Assembly (NCBI GenBank): GCA_023078555.1
Contig: JALAAN010000010.1
Location: 806,001 to 870,000 of the forward strand
Source: Ulva prolifera
Taxonomy: Eukaryota > Chlorophyta > Ulvophyceae > Ulvales > Ulvaceae
Direction: 5' to 3'
Length of the DNA stretch: 64,000 bases
Below are positions 25,075 to 38,665 of this stretch, one piece after another (the stretch's first letter is position 1; the number at the start of each line of letters is the position of its first letter). Made by a program: the position numbers and the translations under genes. The notes under the pieces are model-generated. The model made no database searches. It was given only the letters and a program-made list of their open reading frames with translations, and was not told the DNA's origin.

Positions 25075-27588
25075 AAATTAATGTGATGTGAGGGTTTGGA
25101 GGCAATCAAGTGATAACTCAGGGCTAGGGCTGCTTTAAATGTTGAAATGGCAGCGTGCTCCCATGCCACTCATGCAGAAATCTCGCACCTCACAAAAACA
25201 GGTTCCCAACCTCACCTTAGGGGCTGAATCTTTGCACATGATGCTCTCTATGTCAAAGGAATGTGGTGTAGAAGTTTGGAGGCAATCAAGTGATAAGTCA
25301 GGGCTAGGGCTGCTATCAATGTTGAAATGGCAGCGCGCTCTCCCGCCACTCATGCAGAAATCCCGCGCCTCACAAAAACAGGTTCCCAACCTCACGTTAG
25401 GGGCTGAATCTTTGCACATGATGCTCTCTTTGTCAAAGGAATGTGGTCTAGAAGTTTGGAGGCAATCAAGTGATAAGTCAGGGCAAGGGTTGCTATCAAT
25501 GTTGAAAAGGCAGCGCGCTCTCCCGCCCCTCATGCAGAAATCCCGCGCCTCACAAAAACAGGTTCCCAACCTCACGTTTGGGGCTGAATCTTTGCACATG
25601 ATACTCTCTATGTCAAAGGAATGTGGTGTAGAAGTTTGGAGGCAATCAAGTGATAAGTCAGGGCAAGGGCTGCTATCAATGTTGAAAAGGCAGCGCGCTC
25701 TCCCGCCCCTCATGCAGAAATCTCGCCCTCACAAAAACAGGTTCCCAACCTCACGTTAGGGGCTGAATCTTTGCACATGATGCTCTCTATGTCAAAGGAA
25801 TGTGGTGTAGAAGTTTGGAGGCAATCAAGTGATAAGTCAGGGCTAGGGGTGCCATCAATGTTGAAATGGCAGCGTGCTCCCATGCCACTCATGCAGAAAT
25901 CCCGCGCCTCACAAAAACATGTTCCCAACATCACGTTAGGGGCTGAATCTTTGCACATGATGCTCTCTATGTCAAAGGAATGTGCTCTAGAAGTTTGGAG
26001 GCAATCAAGTGATAAGTCAGGGCTAGGGCTGCTATCAATGTTGAAATGGCAGCGTGCTCCCATGCCCCTCATGCAGAAATCTCGCCCTCACAAAAACAGG
26101 TTCCCAACCTCACGTTCGGGGCTGAATCTTTGCACATGATGCTCTCTATGTCAAAGGAATGTGGTGTAGAAGTTTGGAGGCAATCAAGTGATAAGTCAGG
26201 GCTAGGGCTGCTATCAATGTTGAAATGGCAGCGCGCTCTCCCGCCACTCATGCAGAAATCCCGCGCCTCACAAAAACAGGTTCCCAACCTCACGTTAGGG
26301 GCTGAATCTTTGCACATGATACTCTCTATGTCAAAGGAATGTGGTGTAGAAGTTTGGAGGCAATCAAGTGATAAGTCAGGGCAAGGGCTGCTATCAATGT
26401 TGAAATGGCAGCGCGCTCTCCCGCCACTCATGCAGAAATCCCGCGCTTCACAAAAACAGGTTCCCAACCTCACGTTAGGGGCTGAATCTTTGCACATGAT
26501 ACTCTCTATGTCACAGGAATGTGGTCTAGAAGTTTGGAGGCAGTCAAGTGATAAGTCAGGGCAAGGGCTCCTATCAATGTTGAAATGGCAGCGCGCTCTC
26601 CCGCCACTCATGCAGAAATCTCGCCCTCACAAAAACAGGTTCCCAACCTCACGTTAGGGGCTGAATCTTTGCACATGATGCTATCTATGTCAAATTAATG
26701 TGATGTGAGGGTTTGGAGGCAATCAAGTGATAACTCAGGGCTAGTGCTGCTTTAAATGTTGAAATGGCAGCGTGCTCCCATGCCCCTCATGCAGAAATCC
26801 CGCGCCTCACAAAAACATGTTCCCAACCTCACCTTAGGGGCTGAATCTTTGCACATGATGCTCTCTATGTCAAAGGAATGTGGTGTAGAAGTTTGGAGGC
26901 CATCAAGTGATAAGTCAGGGCAAGGGTTGCTATCAATGTTGAAAAGGCAGCGCGCTCTCCCGCCCCTCATGCAGAAATCCCGCGCCTCACAAAAACAGGT
27001 TCCCAACCTCACGTTAGGGGCTGAATCTTTGCACATGATACTCTCTATGTCACAGGAATGTGGTCTAGAAGTTTGGAGGCAATCAAGTGATAAGTCAGGG
27101 CAAGGGCTCCTATCAATGTTGAAATGGCAGCGCGCTCTCCCGCCACTCATGCAGAAATCTCGCCCTCACAAAAACAGGTTCCCAACCTCACGTTAGGGGC
27201 TGAATCTTTGCACATGATGCTCTCTATGTCAAAGGAATGTGGTCTAGAAGTTTGGAGGCAATCAAGTGATAAGTCAGGGGAAGGGTTGCTATCAATGTTG
27301 AAATGGCAGCGCGCTCTCCCGCCCCTCATGCAGAAATCTCGCCCTCACAAAAACAGGTTCCCAACCTCACGTTCGGGGCTGAATCTTTGCACATGATGCT
27401 CTCTATGTCAAAGGAATGTGGTGTAGAAGTTTGGAGGCAATCAAGTGATAAGTCAGGGCTAGGGCTGCTATCAATGTTGAAATGGCAGCACGCTCTCCCG
27501 CCACTCATGCAGAAATCTCGCCCTCGCAAAAACAGGTTCCCAACCTCACGTTAGGGGCTGAATCTTTGCACATGATGCTATCTATGTC
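25075..27588 (+). repeat. 14-mer HOR (2514 bp: 1617 + 897)
   Basis: D anchors are at 25075 and 26692, with the next at 27589. The 1617-bp part (9 monomers) contains the private GGGGTGCCATC state near 25848 and GTGCTCTAGAAG near 25984. The 897-bp part (5 monomers) contains TCAGGGGAAGGG near 27273. About 25.0-27.26 kb recurs at 31.5-33.73 kb (offset 6465) with only a few differences noticed. Confidence 0.87.
25374..25553 (+). repeat. Reference monomer, 180-bp length class
   Basis: The long form ends in CCCGCGCCTCAC. It carries several recurring alternative states: CTCTCTTTGTC instead of CTCTCTATGTC, GGTCTAGAAG (which creates an XbaI site TCTAGA) instead of GGTGTAGAAG, GGGCAAGGGTTGC instead of GGGCTAGGGCTGC, GAAAAGGCAGC instead of GAAATGGCAGC, and CGCCCCTC instead of CGCCACTC. 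Because 180 is divisible by three, runs of this class keep one reading frame open. Each 179-bp monomer shifts it. Confidence 0.95.
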
Positions 27589-29563
27589 AAATTAATGTGA
27601 TGTGAGGGTTTGGAGGCAATCAAGTGATAACTCAGGGCTAGGGCTGCTTTAAATGTTGAAATGGCAGCGTGCTCCCATGCCACTCATGCAGAAATCTCGC
27701 ACCTCACAAAAACAGGTTCCCAACCTCACCTTAGGGGCTGAATCTTTGCACATGATGCTCTCTATGTCAAAGGAATGTGGTGTAGAAGTTTGGAGGCAAT
27801 CAAGTGATAAGTCAGGGCTAGGGCTGCTATCAATGTTGAAATGGCAGCGCGCTCTCCCGCCACTCATGCAGAAATCCCGCGCCTCACAAAAACAGGTTCC
27901 CAACCTCACGTTAGGGGCTGAATCTTTGCACATGATGCTCTCTTTGTCAAAGGAATGTGGTCTAGAAGTTTGGAGGCAATCAAGTGATAAGTCAGGGCAA
28001 GGGTTGCTATCAATGTTGAAAAGGCAGCGCGCTCTCCCGCCCCTCATGCAGAAATCCCGCGCCTCACAAAAACAGGTTCCCAACCTCACGTTTGGGGCTG
28101 AATCTTTGCACATGATACTCTCTATGTCAAAGGAATGTGGTGTAGAAGTTTGGAGGCAATCAAGTGATAAGTCAGGGCAAGGGCTGCTATCAATGTTGAA
28201 AAGGCAGCGCGCTCTCCCGCCCCTCATGCAGAAATCTCGCCCTCACAAAAACAGGTTCCCAACCTCACGTTAGGGGCTGAATCTTTGCACATGATGCTCT
28301 CTATGTCAAAGGAATGTGGTGTAGAAGTTTGGAGGCAATCAAGTGATAAGTCAGGGCTAGGGGTGCCATCAATGTTGAAATGGCAGCGTGCTCCCATGCC
28401 ACTCATGCAGAAATCCCGCGCCTCACAAAAACATGTTCCCAACCCCACCTTAGGGGCTGAATCTTTGCACATGATACTCTCTATGTCAAAGGAATGTGGT
28501 GTAGAAGTTTGGAGGCAATCAAGTGATAAGTCAGGGCAAGGGCTGCTATCAATGTTGAAAAGGCAGCGCGCTCTCCCGCCCCTCATGCAGAAATCTCGCC
28601 CTCACAAAAACAGGTTCCCAACCTCACGTTAGGGGCTGAATCTTTGCACATGATGCTATCTATGTCAAATTAATGTGATGTGAGGGTTTGGAGGCAATCA
28701 AGTGATAACTCAGGGCTAGTGCTGCTTTAAATGTTGAAATGGCAGCGTGCTCCCATGCCCCTCATGCAGAAATCCCGCGCCTCACAAAAACATGTTCCCA
28801 ACCCCACCTTAGGGGCTGAATCTTTGCACATGATGCTCTCTATGTCAAAGGAATGTGGTGTAGAAGTTTGGAGGCCATCAAGTGATAAGTCAGGGCAAGG
28901 GTTGCTATCAATGTTGAAAAGGCAGCGCGCTCTCCCGCCCCTCATGCAGAAATCCCGCGCCTCACAAAAACAGGTTCCCAACCTCACGTTAGGGGCTGAA
29001 TCTTTGCACATGATACTCTCTATGTCACAGGAATGTGGTCTAGAAGTTTGGAGGCAATCAAGTGATAAGTCAGGGCAAGGGCTCCTATCAATGTTGAAAT
29101 GGCAGCGCGCTCTCCCGCCACTCATGCAGAAATCTCGCCCTCACAAAAACAGGTTCCCAACCTCACGTTAGGGGCTGAATCTTTGCACATGATGCTCTCT
29201 ATGTCAAAGGAATGTGGTCTAGAAGTTTGGAGGCAATCAAGTGATAAGTCAGGGGAAGGGTTGCTATCAATGTTGAAATGGCAGCGCGCTCTCCCGCCCC
29301 TCATGCAGAAATCTCGCCCTCACAAAAACAGGTTCCCAACCTCACGTTCGGGGCTGAATCTTTGCACATGATGCTCTCTATGTCAAAGGAATGTGGTGTA
29401 GAAGTTTGGAGGCAATCAAGTGATAAGTCAGGGCTAGGGCTGCTATCAATGTTGAAATGGCAGCACGCTCTCCCGCCACTCATGCAGAAATCTCGCCCTC
29501 GCAAAAACAGGTTCCCAACCTCACGTTAGGGGCTGAATCTTTGCACATGATGCTATCTATGTC
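27589..29563 (+). repeat. 11-mer HOR (1975 bp) with internal 3-monomer loss
   Basis: This has the same order as the 14-mer, but the first part is 1078 bp instead of 1617 bp, a loss of 539 bp (3 monomers). The loss follows the GGGGTGCCATC monomer (about 28362), which is now directly followed by CCCAACCCCACC and an ATACTC monomer. The same CCCCACC state appears 360 bp on, at about 28801, in the next unit. GCTAGTGCTGC near 28718 is shared with 26743. Confidence 0.85.
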
Positions 29564-32500
29564 AAATTAATGTGATGTGAGGGTTTGGAGGCAATCAAGT
29601 GATAACTCAGGGCTAGGGCTGCTTTAAATGTTGAAATGGCAGCGTGCTCCCATGCCACTCATGCAGAAATCTCGCACCTCACAAAAACAGGTTCCCAACC
29701 TCACCTTAGGGGCTGAATCTTTGCACATGATGCTCTCTATGTCAAAGGAATGTGGTGTAGAAGTTTGGAGGCAATCAAGTGATAAGTCAGGGCTAGGGCT
29801 GCTATCAATGTTGAAATGGCAGCGCGCTCTCCCGCCACTCATGCAGAAATCCCGCGCCTCACAAAAACAGGTTCCCAACCTCACGTTAGGGGCTGAATCT
29901 TTGCACATGATGCTCTCTTTGTCAAAGGAATGTGGTCTAGAAGTTTGGAGGCAATCAAGTGATAAGTCAGGGCAAGGGTTGCTATCAATGTTGAAAAGGC
30001 AGCGCGCTCTCCCGCCCCTCATGCAGAAATCCCGCGCCTCACAAAAACAGGTTCCCAACCTCACGTTTGGGGCTGAATCTTTGCACATGATACTCTCTAT
30101 GTCAAAGGAATGTGGTGTAGAAGTTTGGAGGCAATCAAGTGATAAGTCAGGGCAAGGGCTGCTATCAATGTTGAAAAGGCAGCGCGCTCTCCCGCCCCTC
30201 ATGCAGAAATCTCGCCCTCACAAAAACAGGTTCCCAACCTCACGTTAGGGGCTGAATCTTTGCACATGATGCTCTCTATGTCAAAGGAATGTGGTGTAGA
30301 AGTTTGGAGGCAATCAAGTGATAAGTCAGGGCTAGGGGTGCCATCAATGTTGAAATGGCAGCGTGCTCCCATGCCACTCATGCAGAAATCCCGCGCCTCA
30401 CAAAAACATGTTCCCAACATCACGTTAGGGGCTGAATCTTTGCACATGATGCTCTCTATGTCAAAGGAATGTGCTCTAGAAGTTTGGAGGCAATCAAGTG
30501 ATAAGTCAGGGCTAGGGCTGCTATCAATGTTGAAATGGCAGCGTGCTCCCATGCCCCTCATGCAGAAATCTCGCCCTCACAAAAACAGGTTCCCAACCTC
30601 ACGTTCGGGGCTGAATCTTTGCACATGATGCTCTCTATGTCAAAGGAATGTGGTGTAGAAGTTTGGAGGCAATCAAGTGATAAGTCAGGGCTAGGGCTGC
30701 TATCAATGTTGAAATGGCAGCGCGCTCTCCCGCCACTCATGCAGAAATCCCGCGCCTCACAAAAACAGGTTCCCAACCTCACGTTTAGGGCTGAATCTTT
30801 GCACATGATACTCTCTATGTCAAAGGAATGTGGTGTAGAAGTTTGGAGGCAATCAAGTGATAAGTCAGGGCAAGGGCTGCTATCAATGTTGAAATGGCAG
30901 CGCGCTCTCCCGCCACTCATGCAGAAATCCCGCGCTTCACAAAAACAGGTTCCCAACCTCACGTTAGGGGCTGAATCTTTGCACATGATACTCTCTATGT
31001 CACAGGAATGTGGTCTAGAAGTTTGGAGGCAGTCAAGTGATAAGTCAGGGCAAGGGCTCCTATCAATGTTGAAATGGCAGCGCGCTCTCCCGCCACTCAT
31101 GCAGAAATCTCGCCCTCACAAAAACAGGTTCCCAACCTCACGTTAGGGGCTGAATCTTTGCACATGATGCTATCTATGTCAAATTAATGTGATGTGAGGG
31201 TTTGGAGGCAATCAAGTGATAACTCAGGGCTAGGGCTGCTTTAAATGTTGAAATGGCAGCGTGCTCCCAAGCCACTCATGCAGAAATCTCGCACCTCACA
31301 AAAACAGGTTCCCATCCTCACCTTAGGGGCTGAATCTTTGCACATGATGCTCTCTATGTCAAAGGAATGTGGTGTAGAAGTTTGGAGGCAATCAAGTGAT
31401 AAGTCAGGGCTAGGGCTGCTATCAATGTTGAAATGGCAGCACGCTCTCCCGCCACTCATGCAGAAATCTCGCCCTCGCAAAAACAGGTTCCCAACCTCAC
31501 GTTAGGGGCTGAATCTTTGCACATGATGCTATCTATGTCAAATTAATGTGATGTGAGGGTTTGGAGGCAATCAAGTGATAACTCAGGGCTAGGGCTGCTT
31601 TAAATGTTGAAATGGCAGCGTGCTCCCATGCCACTCATGCAGAAATCTCGCACCTCACAAAAACAGGTTCCCAACCTCACCTTAGGGGCTGAATCTTTGC
31701 ACATGATGCTCTCTATGTCAAAGGAATGTGGTGTAGAAGTTTGGAGGCAATCAAGTGATAAGTCAGGGCTAGGGCTGCTATCAATGTTGAAATGGCAGCG
31801 CGCTCTCCCGCCACTCATGCAGAAATCCCGCGCCTCACAAAAACAGGTTCCCAACCTCACGTTAGGGGCTGAATCTTTGCACATGATGCTCTCTTTGTCA
31901 AAGGAATGTGGTCTAGAAGTTTGGAGGCAATCAAGTGATAAGTCAGGGCAAGGGTTGCTATCAATGTTGAAAAGGCAGCGCGCTCTCCCGCCCCTCATGC
32001 AGAAATCCCGCGCCTCACAAAAACAGGTTCCCAACCTCACGTTTGGGGCTGAATCTTTGCACATGATACTCTCTATGTCAAAGGAATGTGGTGTAGAAGT
32101 TTGGAGGCAATCAAGTGATAAGTCAGGGCAAGGGCTGCTATCAATGTTGAAAAGGCAGCGCGCTCTCCCGCCCCTCATGCAGAAATCTCGCCCTCACAAA
32201 AACAGGTTCCCAACCTCACGTTAGGGGCTGAATCTTTGCACATGATGCTCTCTATGTCAAAGGAATGTGGTGTAGAAGTTTGGAGGCAATCAAGTGATAA
32301 GTCAGGGCTAGGGGTGCCATCAATGTTGAAATGGCAGCGTGCTCCCATGCCACTCATGCAGAAATCCCGCGCCTCACAAAAACATGTTCCCAACATCACG
32401 TTAGGGGCTGAATCTTTGCACATGATGCTCTCTATGTCAAAGGAATGTGCTCTAGAAGTTTGGAGGCAATCAAGTGATAAGTCAGGGCTAGGGCTGCTAT

Positions 32501-33156
32501 CAATGTTGAAATGGCAGCGTGCTCCCATGCCCCTCATGCAGAAATCTCGCCCTCACAAAAACAGGTTCCCAACCTCACGTTCGGGGCTGAATCTTTGCAC
32601 ATGATGCTCTCTATGTCAAAGGAATGTGGTGTAGAAGTTTGGAGGCAATCAAGTGATAAGTCAGGGCTAGGGCTGCTATCAATGTTGAAATGGCAGCGCG
32701 CTCTCCCGCCACTCATGCAGAAATCCCGCGCCTCACAAAAACAGGTTCCCAACCTCACGTTAGGGGCTGAATCTTTGCACATGATACTCTCTATGTCAAA
32801 GGAATGTGGTGTAGAAGTTTGGAGGCAATCAAGTGATAAGTCAGGGCAAGGGCTGCTATCAATGTTGAAATGGCAGCGCGCTCTCCCGCCACTCATGCAG
32901 AAATCCCGCGCTTCACAAAAACAGGTTCCCAACCTCACGTTAGGGGCTGAATCTTTGCACATGATACTCTCTATGTCACAGGAATGTGGTCTAGAAGTTT
33001 GGAGGCAGTCAAGTGATAAGTCAGGGCAAGGGCTCCTATCAATGTTGAAATGGCAGCGCGCTCTCCCGCCACTCATGCAGAAATCTCGCCCTCACAAAAA
33101 CAGGTTCCCAACCTCACGTTAGGGGCTGAATCTTTGCACATGATGCTATCTATGTC
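29564..33156 (+). repeat. 11-mer-spaced HOR (1976 bp), two copies
   Basis: D anchors are 29564, 31181, 31540 and 33157. About 29.46-31.2 kb matches 31.44-33.2 kb at offset 1976. Each copy carries the full 9-monomer 1617-bp block, including GGGGTGCCATC (30337 and 32313) and GTGCTCTAGAAG (30473 and 32449). Copy 1 has the private CACGTTTAGGGC at about 30782 where copy 2 has CACGTTAGGGGC. Confidence 0.87.
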
Positions 33157-34560
33157 AAATTAATGTGATGTGAGGGTTTGGAGGCAATCAAGTGATAACT
33201 CAGGGCTAGGGCTGCTTTAAATGTTGAAATGGCAGCGTGCTCCCATGCCCCTCATGCAGAAATCCCGCGCCTCACAAAAACATGTTCCCAACCTCACCTT
33301 AGGGGCTGAATCTTTGCACATGATGCTCTCTATGTCAAAGGAATGTGGTGTAGATGTTTGGAGGCCATCAAGTGATAAGTCAGGGCAAGGGTTGCTATCA
33401 ATGTTGAAAAGGCAGCGCGCTCTCCCGCCCCTCATGCAGAAATCCCGCGCCTCACAAAAACAGGTTCCCAACCTCACGTTAGGGGCTGAATCTTTGCACA
33501 TGATACTCTCTATGTCACAGGAATGTGGTCTAGAAGTTTGGAGGCAATCAAGTGATAAGTCAGGGCAAGGGCTCCTATCAATGTTGAAATGGCAGCGCGC
33601 TCTCCCGCCACTCATGCAGAAATCTCGCCCTCACAAAAACAGGTTCCCAACCTCACGTTAGGGGCTGAATCTTTGCACATGATGCTCTCTATGTCAAAGG
33701 AATGTGGTCTAGAAGTTTGGAGGCAATCAAGTGATAAGTCAGGGCAAGGGTTGCTATCAATGTTGAAATGGCAGCGCGCTCTCCCGCCCCTCATGCAGAA
33801 ATCTCGCCCTCACAAAAACAGGTTCCCAACCTCACGTTCGGGGCTGAATCTTTGCACATTATGCTCTCTATGTCAAAGGAATGTGGTGTAGAAGTTTGGA
33901 GGCAATCAAGTGATAAGTCAGGGCAAGGGTTGCTATCAATGTTGAAAAGGCAGCGCGCTCTCCCGCCCCTCATGCAGAAATCCCGCGCCTCACAAAAACA
34001 GGTTCCCAACCTCACGTTTGGGGCTGAATCTTTGCACATGATACTCTCTATGTCAAAGGAATGTCATGTAGAAGTTTGGAGGCAATCAAGTGATAAGTCA
34101 GGGCTAGGGCTGCTATCAATGTTGAAATGGCAGCACGCTCTCCCGCCACTCATGCAGAAATCTCGCCCTCGCAAAAACAGGTTCCCAACCTCACTTTAGG
34201 GGCTGAATCTTTGCACATGATGCTATCTATGTCAAATTAATGTGATGTGATGGTTTGGAGGCAATCAAGTGATAACTCAGGGCTAGGGCTGCTTTAAATG
34301 TTGAAATGGCAGCGTGCTCCCATGCCACTCATGCAGAATTCTCGCACCTCACCAAAACAGGTTCCCAACCTCACCTTAGGGGCTGAATCTTTGCACATGA
34401 TGCTCTCTATGTCAAAGGAATGTGGTGTAGAAGTTTGGAGGCAATCAAGTGATAAGTCAGGGCTAGGGCTGCTATCAATGTTGAAATGGCAGCACGCTCT
34501 CCCGCCACTCATGCAGAAATCTCGCCCTCGCAAAAACAGGTTCCCAACCTCACGTTAGGG
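33157..34560 (+). repeat. Block shared with 9.38-10.48 kb (offset 24078)
   Basis: About 33460-34550 matches 9382-10472 with only about four differences noticed. Shared rare changes include GAATGTCATGTAG (34059 and 9981), and GAATTCTCG plus CACCAAAAC in one monomer (34335 and 10257). The right end is CACGTTAGG here versus CACTTTAGG there. D anchor 34234 is of the GATGG subtype otherwise confined to the left 17 kb, which supports an origin from that family. CACATTATGC at about 33857 is private to this copy. Confidence 0.88.
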
Positions 34561-35959
34561 GCTGAATCTTTGCACATGATGCTATCTATGTCAAATTAAT
34601 GTGATGTGAGGGTTTGGAGGCAATCAAGTGATAACTCAGGGCTAGGGCTGCTTTAAATGTTGAAATGGCAGCGTGCTCCCAAGCCACTCATGCAGAAATC
34701 TCGCACCTCACAAAAACAGGTTCCCATCCTCACCTTAGGGGCTGAATCTTTGCACATGATGCTCTCTATGTCAAAGGAATGTGGTGTAGAAGTTTGGAGG
34801 CAATCAAGTGATAAGTCAGGGCTAGGGCTGCTATCAATGTTGAAATGGCAGCACGCTCTCCCGCCACTCATGCAGAAATCTCGCCCTCGCAAAAACAGGT
34901 TCCCAACCTCACGTTAGGGGCTGAATCTTTGCACATGATGCTATCTATGTCAAATTAATGTGATGTGAGGGTTTGGAGGCAATCAAGTGATAACTCAGGG
35001 CTAGGGCTGCTTTAAATGTTGAAATGGCAGCGTGCTCCCATGCCACTCATGCAGAAATCTCGCACCTCACAAAAACAGGTTCCCAACCTCACGTTAGGGG
35101 CTGAATCTTTGCACATGATACTCTCTATGTCACAGGAATGTGGTCTAGAAGTTTGGAGGCAATCAAGTGATAAGTCAGGGCAAGGGCTCCTATCAATGTT
35201 GAAATGGCAGCGCGCTCTCCCGCCACTCATGCAGAAATCTCGCCCTCACAAAAACAGGTTCCCAACCTCACGTTAGGGGCTGAATCTTTGCACATGATGC
35301 TCTCTATGTCAAAGGAATGTGGTCTAGAAGTTTGGAGGCAATCAAGTGATAAGTCAGGGCAAGGGTTGCTATCAATGTTGAAATGGCAGCGCGCTCTCCC
35401 GCCCCTCATGCAGAAATCTCGCCCTCACAAAAACAGGTTCCCAACCTCACGTTCGGGGCTGAATCTTTGCACATGATGCTCTCTATGTCAAAGGAATGTG
35501 GTGTAGAAGTTTGGAGGCAATCAAGTGATAAGTCAGGGCAAGGGTTGCTATCAATGTTGAAATGGCAGCACGCTCTCCCGCCACTCATGCAGAAATCTCG
35601 CCCTCGCAAAAACAGGTTCCCAACCTCACGTTAGGGGCTGAATCTTTGCACATGATGCTATCTATGTCAAATTAATGTGATGTGAGGGTTTGGAGGCAAT
35701 CAAGTGATAACTCAGGGCTAGGGCTGCTTTAAATGTTGAAATGGCAGCGTGCTCCCAAGCCACTCATGCAGAAATCTCGCACCTCACAAAAACAGGTTCC
35801 CATCCTCACCTTAGGGGCTGAATCTTTGCACATGATGCTCTCTATGTCAAAGGAATGTGGTGTAGAAGTTTGGAGGCAATCAAGTGATAAGTCAGGGCTA
35901 GGGCTGCTATCAATGTTGAAATGGCAGCACGCTCTCCCGCCACTCATGCAGAAATCTCG
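34561..35959 (+). repeat. Dimers and short HOR pieces with D monomers
   Basis: D anchors are at 34593, 34952 and 35669. One clear dimer unit (359 bp: a D monomer plus a 179-bp CAGCACGCTC/CCTCGC monomer) is followed by a 717-bp interval. The sequence is clean until CCTCAGCAAAAAC at about 35961, where irregular zone 2 begins. Confidence 0.82.
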
Positions 35960-38665
35960 CCCTCAGCAAAAACAGGTTCCCAACCTCACGTTAGGGGCTG
36001 AATCTTTGCACATGATGCTATCTATGTCAAATTAATGTGATGTGAGGGTTTGGAGGCAATCAAGTGATAACTCAGGGCTAGGGCTGCTATCAATGTTGAA
36101 ATGGCAGCGCGCTCTCCCAGCCACTCATGCAGAAATCTCGCGCCTCACAAAAACAGGTTCCCAACCTCACGTTAGGGGCTGAATCTTTGCACATGATGCT
36201 CTCTATGTCAAAGGAATGTGGTGCTAGAAGTTTGGAGGCAATCAAGTGATAAGTCAGGGCAAGGGCTGCTATCAATGTTGAAAATGGCAGCGCGCTCTCC
36301 CGCCACTCATGCAGAAATCTCGCCCTCACAAAAACAGGTTCCCAACCTCACGTTAGGGGCTGAATCTTTGCACATGATGCTCTCTATGTCAAAGGAATGT
36401 GGTGTAGAAGTTTGGAGGCAATCAAGTGATAAGTCAGGGCTAGGGCTGCTATCAATGTTGAAATGGCAGCGTGCTCCCATGCCACTCATGCAGAAATCTC
36501 GCCCTCACAAAAACAGGTTCCCAACCTCACGTTAGGGGCTGAATCTTTGCACATGATGCTCTCTATGTCAAAGGAATGTGGTGTAGAAGTTTGGAGGCAA
36601 TCAAGTGATAAGTCAGGGCTAGGGCTGCTATCAATGTTGAAATGGCAGCGTGCTCTCCATGCCCCTCATGCAGAAATCTCGCCCTCACAAAAACAGGTTC
36701 CCAACCTCACGTTAGGGGCTGAATCTTTGCACATGATGCTCTCTATGTCAAAGGAATGTGGTGTAGAAGTTTGGAGGCAATCAAGTGATAAGTCAGGGCT
36801 AGGGCTGCTATCAATGTTGAAATGGCAGCGCGCTCTCCCGCCACTCATGCAGAAATCCGCGCCTCACAAAAACAGGTTCCCAACCTCACGTTAGGGGCTG
36901 AATCTTTGCACATGATGCTCTCTATGTCAAAGGAATGTGGTCTAGAAGTTTGGAGGCAATCAAGTGATAAGTCAGGGCAAGGGCTGCTATCAATGTTGAA
37001 ATGGCAGCGCGCTCTCCCGCCACTCATGCAGAAATCCGCGCCTCACAAAAACAGGTTCCCAACCTCACGTTAGGGGCTGAATCTTTGCACATGATGCTCT
37101 CTATGTCAAAGGAATGTGGTGTAGAAGTTTGGAGGCAATCAAGTGATAAGTCAGGGCTAGGGCTGCTATCAATGTTGAAATGGCAGCAGCGCTCTCCCGC
37201 CACTCATGCAGAAATCTCGCCCTCACAAAAACAGGTTCCCAACCTCACGTTAGGGGCTGAATCTTTGCACATGATGCTCTCTATGTCAAAGGAATGTGGT
37301 GTAGAAGGTTTGGAGGCAATCAAGTGATAAGTCAGGGCTAGGGCTGCTATCAATGTTGAAATGGCAGCGTGCTCTCCAGCCACTCATGCAGAAATCCGCG
37401 CCTCACAAAAACAGGTTCCCAACCTCACGTTAGGGGCTGAATCTTTGCACATGATGCTCTCTATGTCAAAGGAATGTGGTGTAGAAGTTTGGAGGCAATC
37501 AAGTGATAAGTCAGGGCTAGGGCTGCTATCAATGTTGAAATGGCAGCACGCTCTCCCGCCACTCATGCAGAAATCTCGCCCTCGCAAAAACAGGTTCCCA
37601 ACCTCACGTTAGGGGCTGAATCTTTGCACATGATGCTATCTATGTCAAAGGAATGTGATGTAGAGGGTTTGGAGGCAATCAAGTGATAACTCAGGGCTAG
37701 GGCTGCTATTAAATGTTGAAATGGCAGCGTGCTCCCATGCCACTCATGCAGAAATCTCGCACCTCACAAAAACAGGTTCCCAACCTCACCTTAGGGGCTG
37801 AATCTTTGCACATGATGCTCTCTATGTCAAAGGAATGTGGTGTAGAAGTTTGGAGGCAATCAAGTGATAAGTCAGGGCTAGGGCTGCTATCAATGTTGAA
37901 ATGGCAGCGCGCTCTCCCGCCACTCATGCAGAAATCTCGCCCTCACAAAAACAGGTTCCCAACCTCACGTTAGGGGCTGAATCTTTGCACATGATGCTAT
38001 CTATGTCAAAGGAATGTGGTGTAGAAGTTTGGAGGCAATCAAGTGATAAGTCAGGGCTAGGGCTGCTATCAATGTTGAAATGGCAGCGCTGCTCCCATGC
38101 CACTCATGCAGAAATCTCGCCCTCACAAAAACAGGTTCCCAACCTCACGTTAGGGGCTGAATCTTTGCACATGATGCTCTCTATGTCAAAGGAATGTGGT
38201 GTAGAAGTTTGGAGGCAATCAAGTGATAAGTCAGGGCTAGGGCTGCTATCAATGTTGAAATGGCAGCGCGCTCTCCCAGCCACTCATGCAGAAATCTCGC
38301 CCTCACAAAAACAGGTTCCCAACCTCACGTTAGGGGCTGAATCTTTGCACATGATGCTCTCTATGTCAAAGGAATGTGGTGTAGAAGTTTGGAGGCAATC
38401 AAGTGATAAGTCAGGGCTAGGGCTGCTATCAATGTTGAAATGGCAGCGCGCTCTCCCGCCACTCATGCAGAAATCTCGCCCTCACAAAAACAGGTTCCCA
38501 ACCTCACGTTAGGGGCTGAATCTTTGCACATGATGCTCTCTATGTCAAAGGAATGTGGTCTAGAAGTTTGGAGGCAATCAAGTGATAAGTCAGGGCTAGG
38601 GCTGCTATCAATGTTGAAATGGCAGCAGCGCTCTCCCGCCACTCATGCAGAAATCTCGCCCTCAC

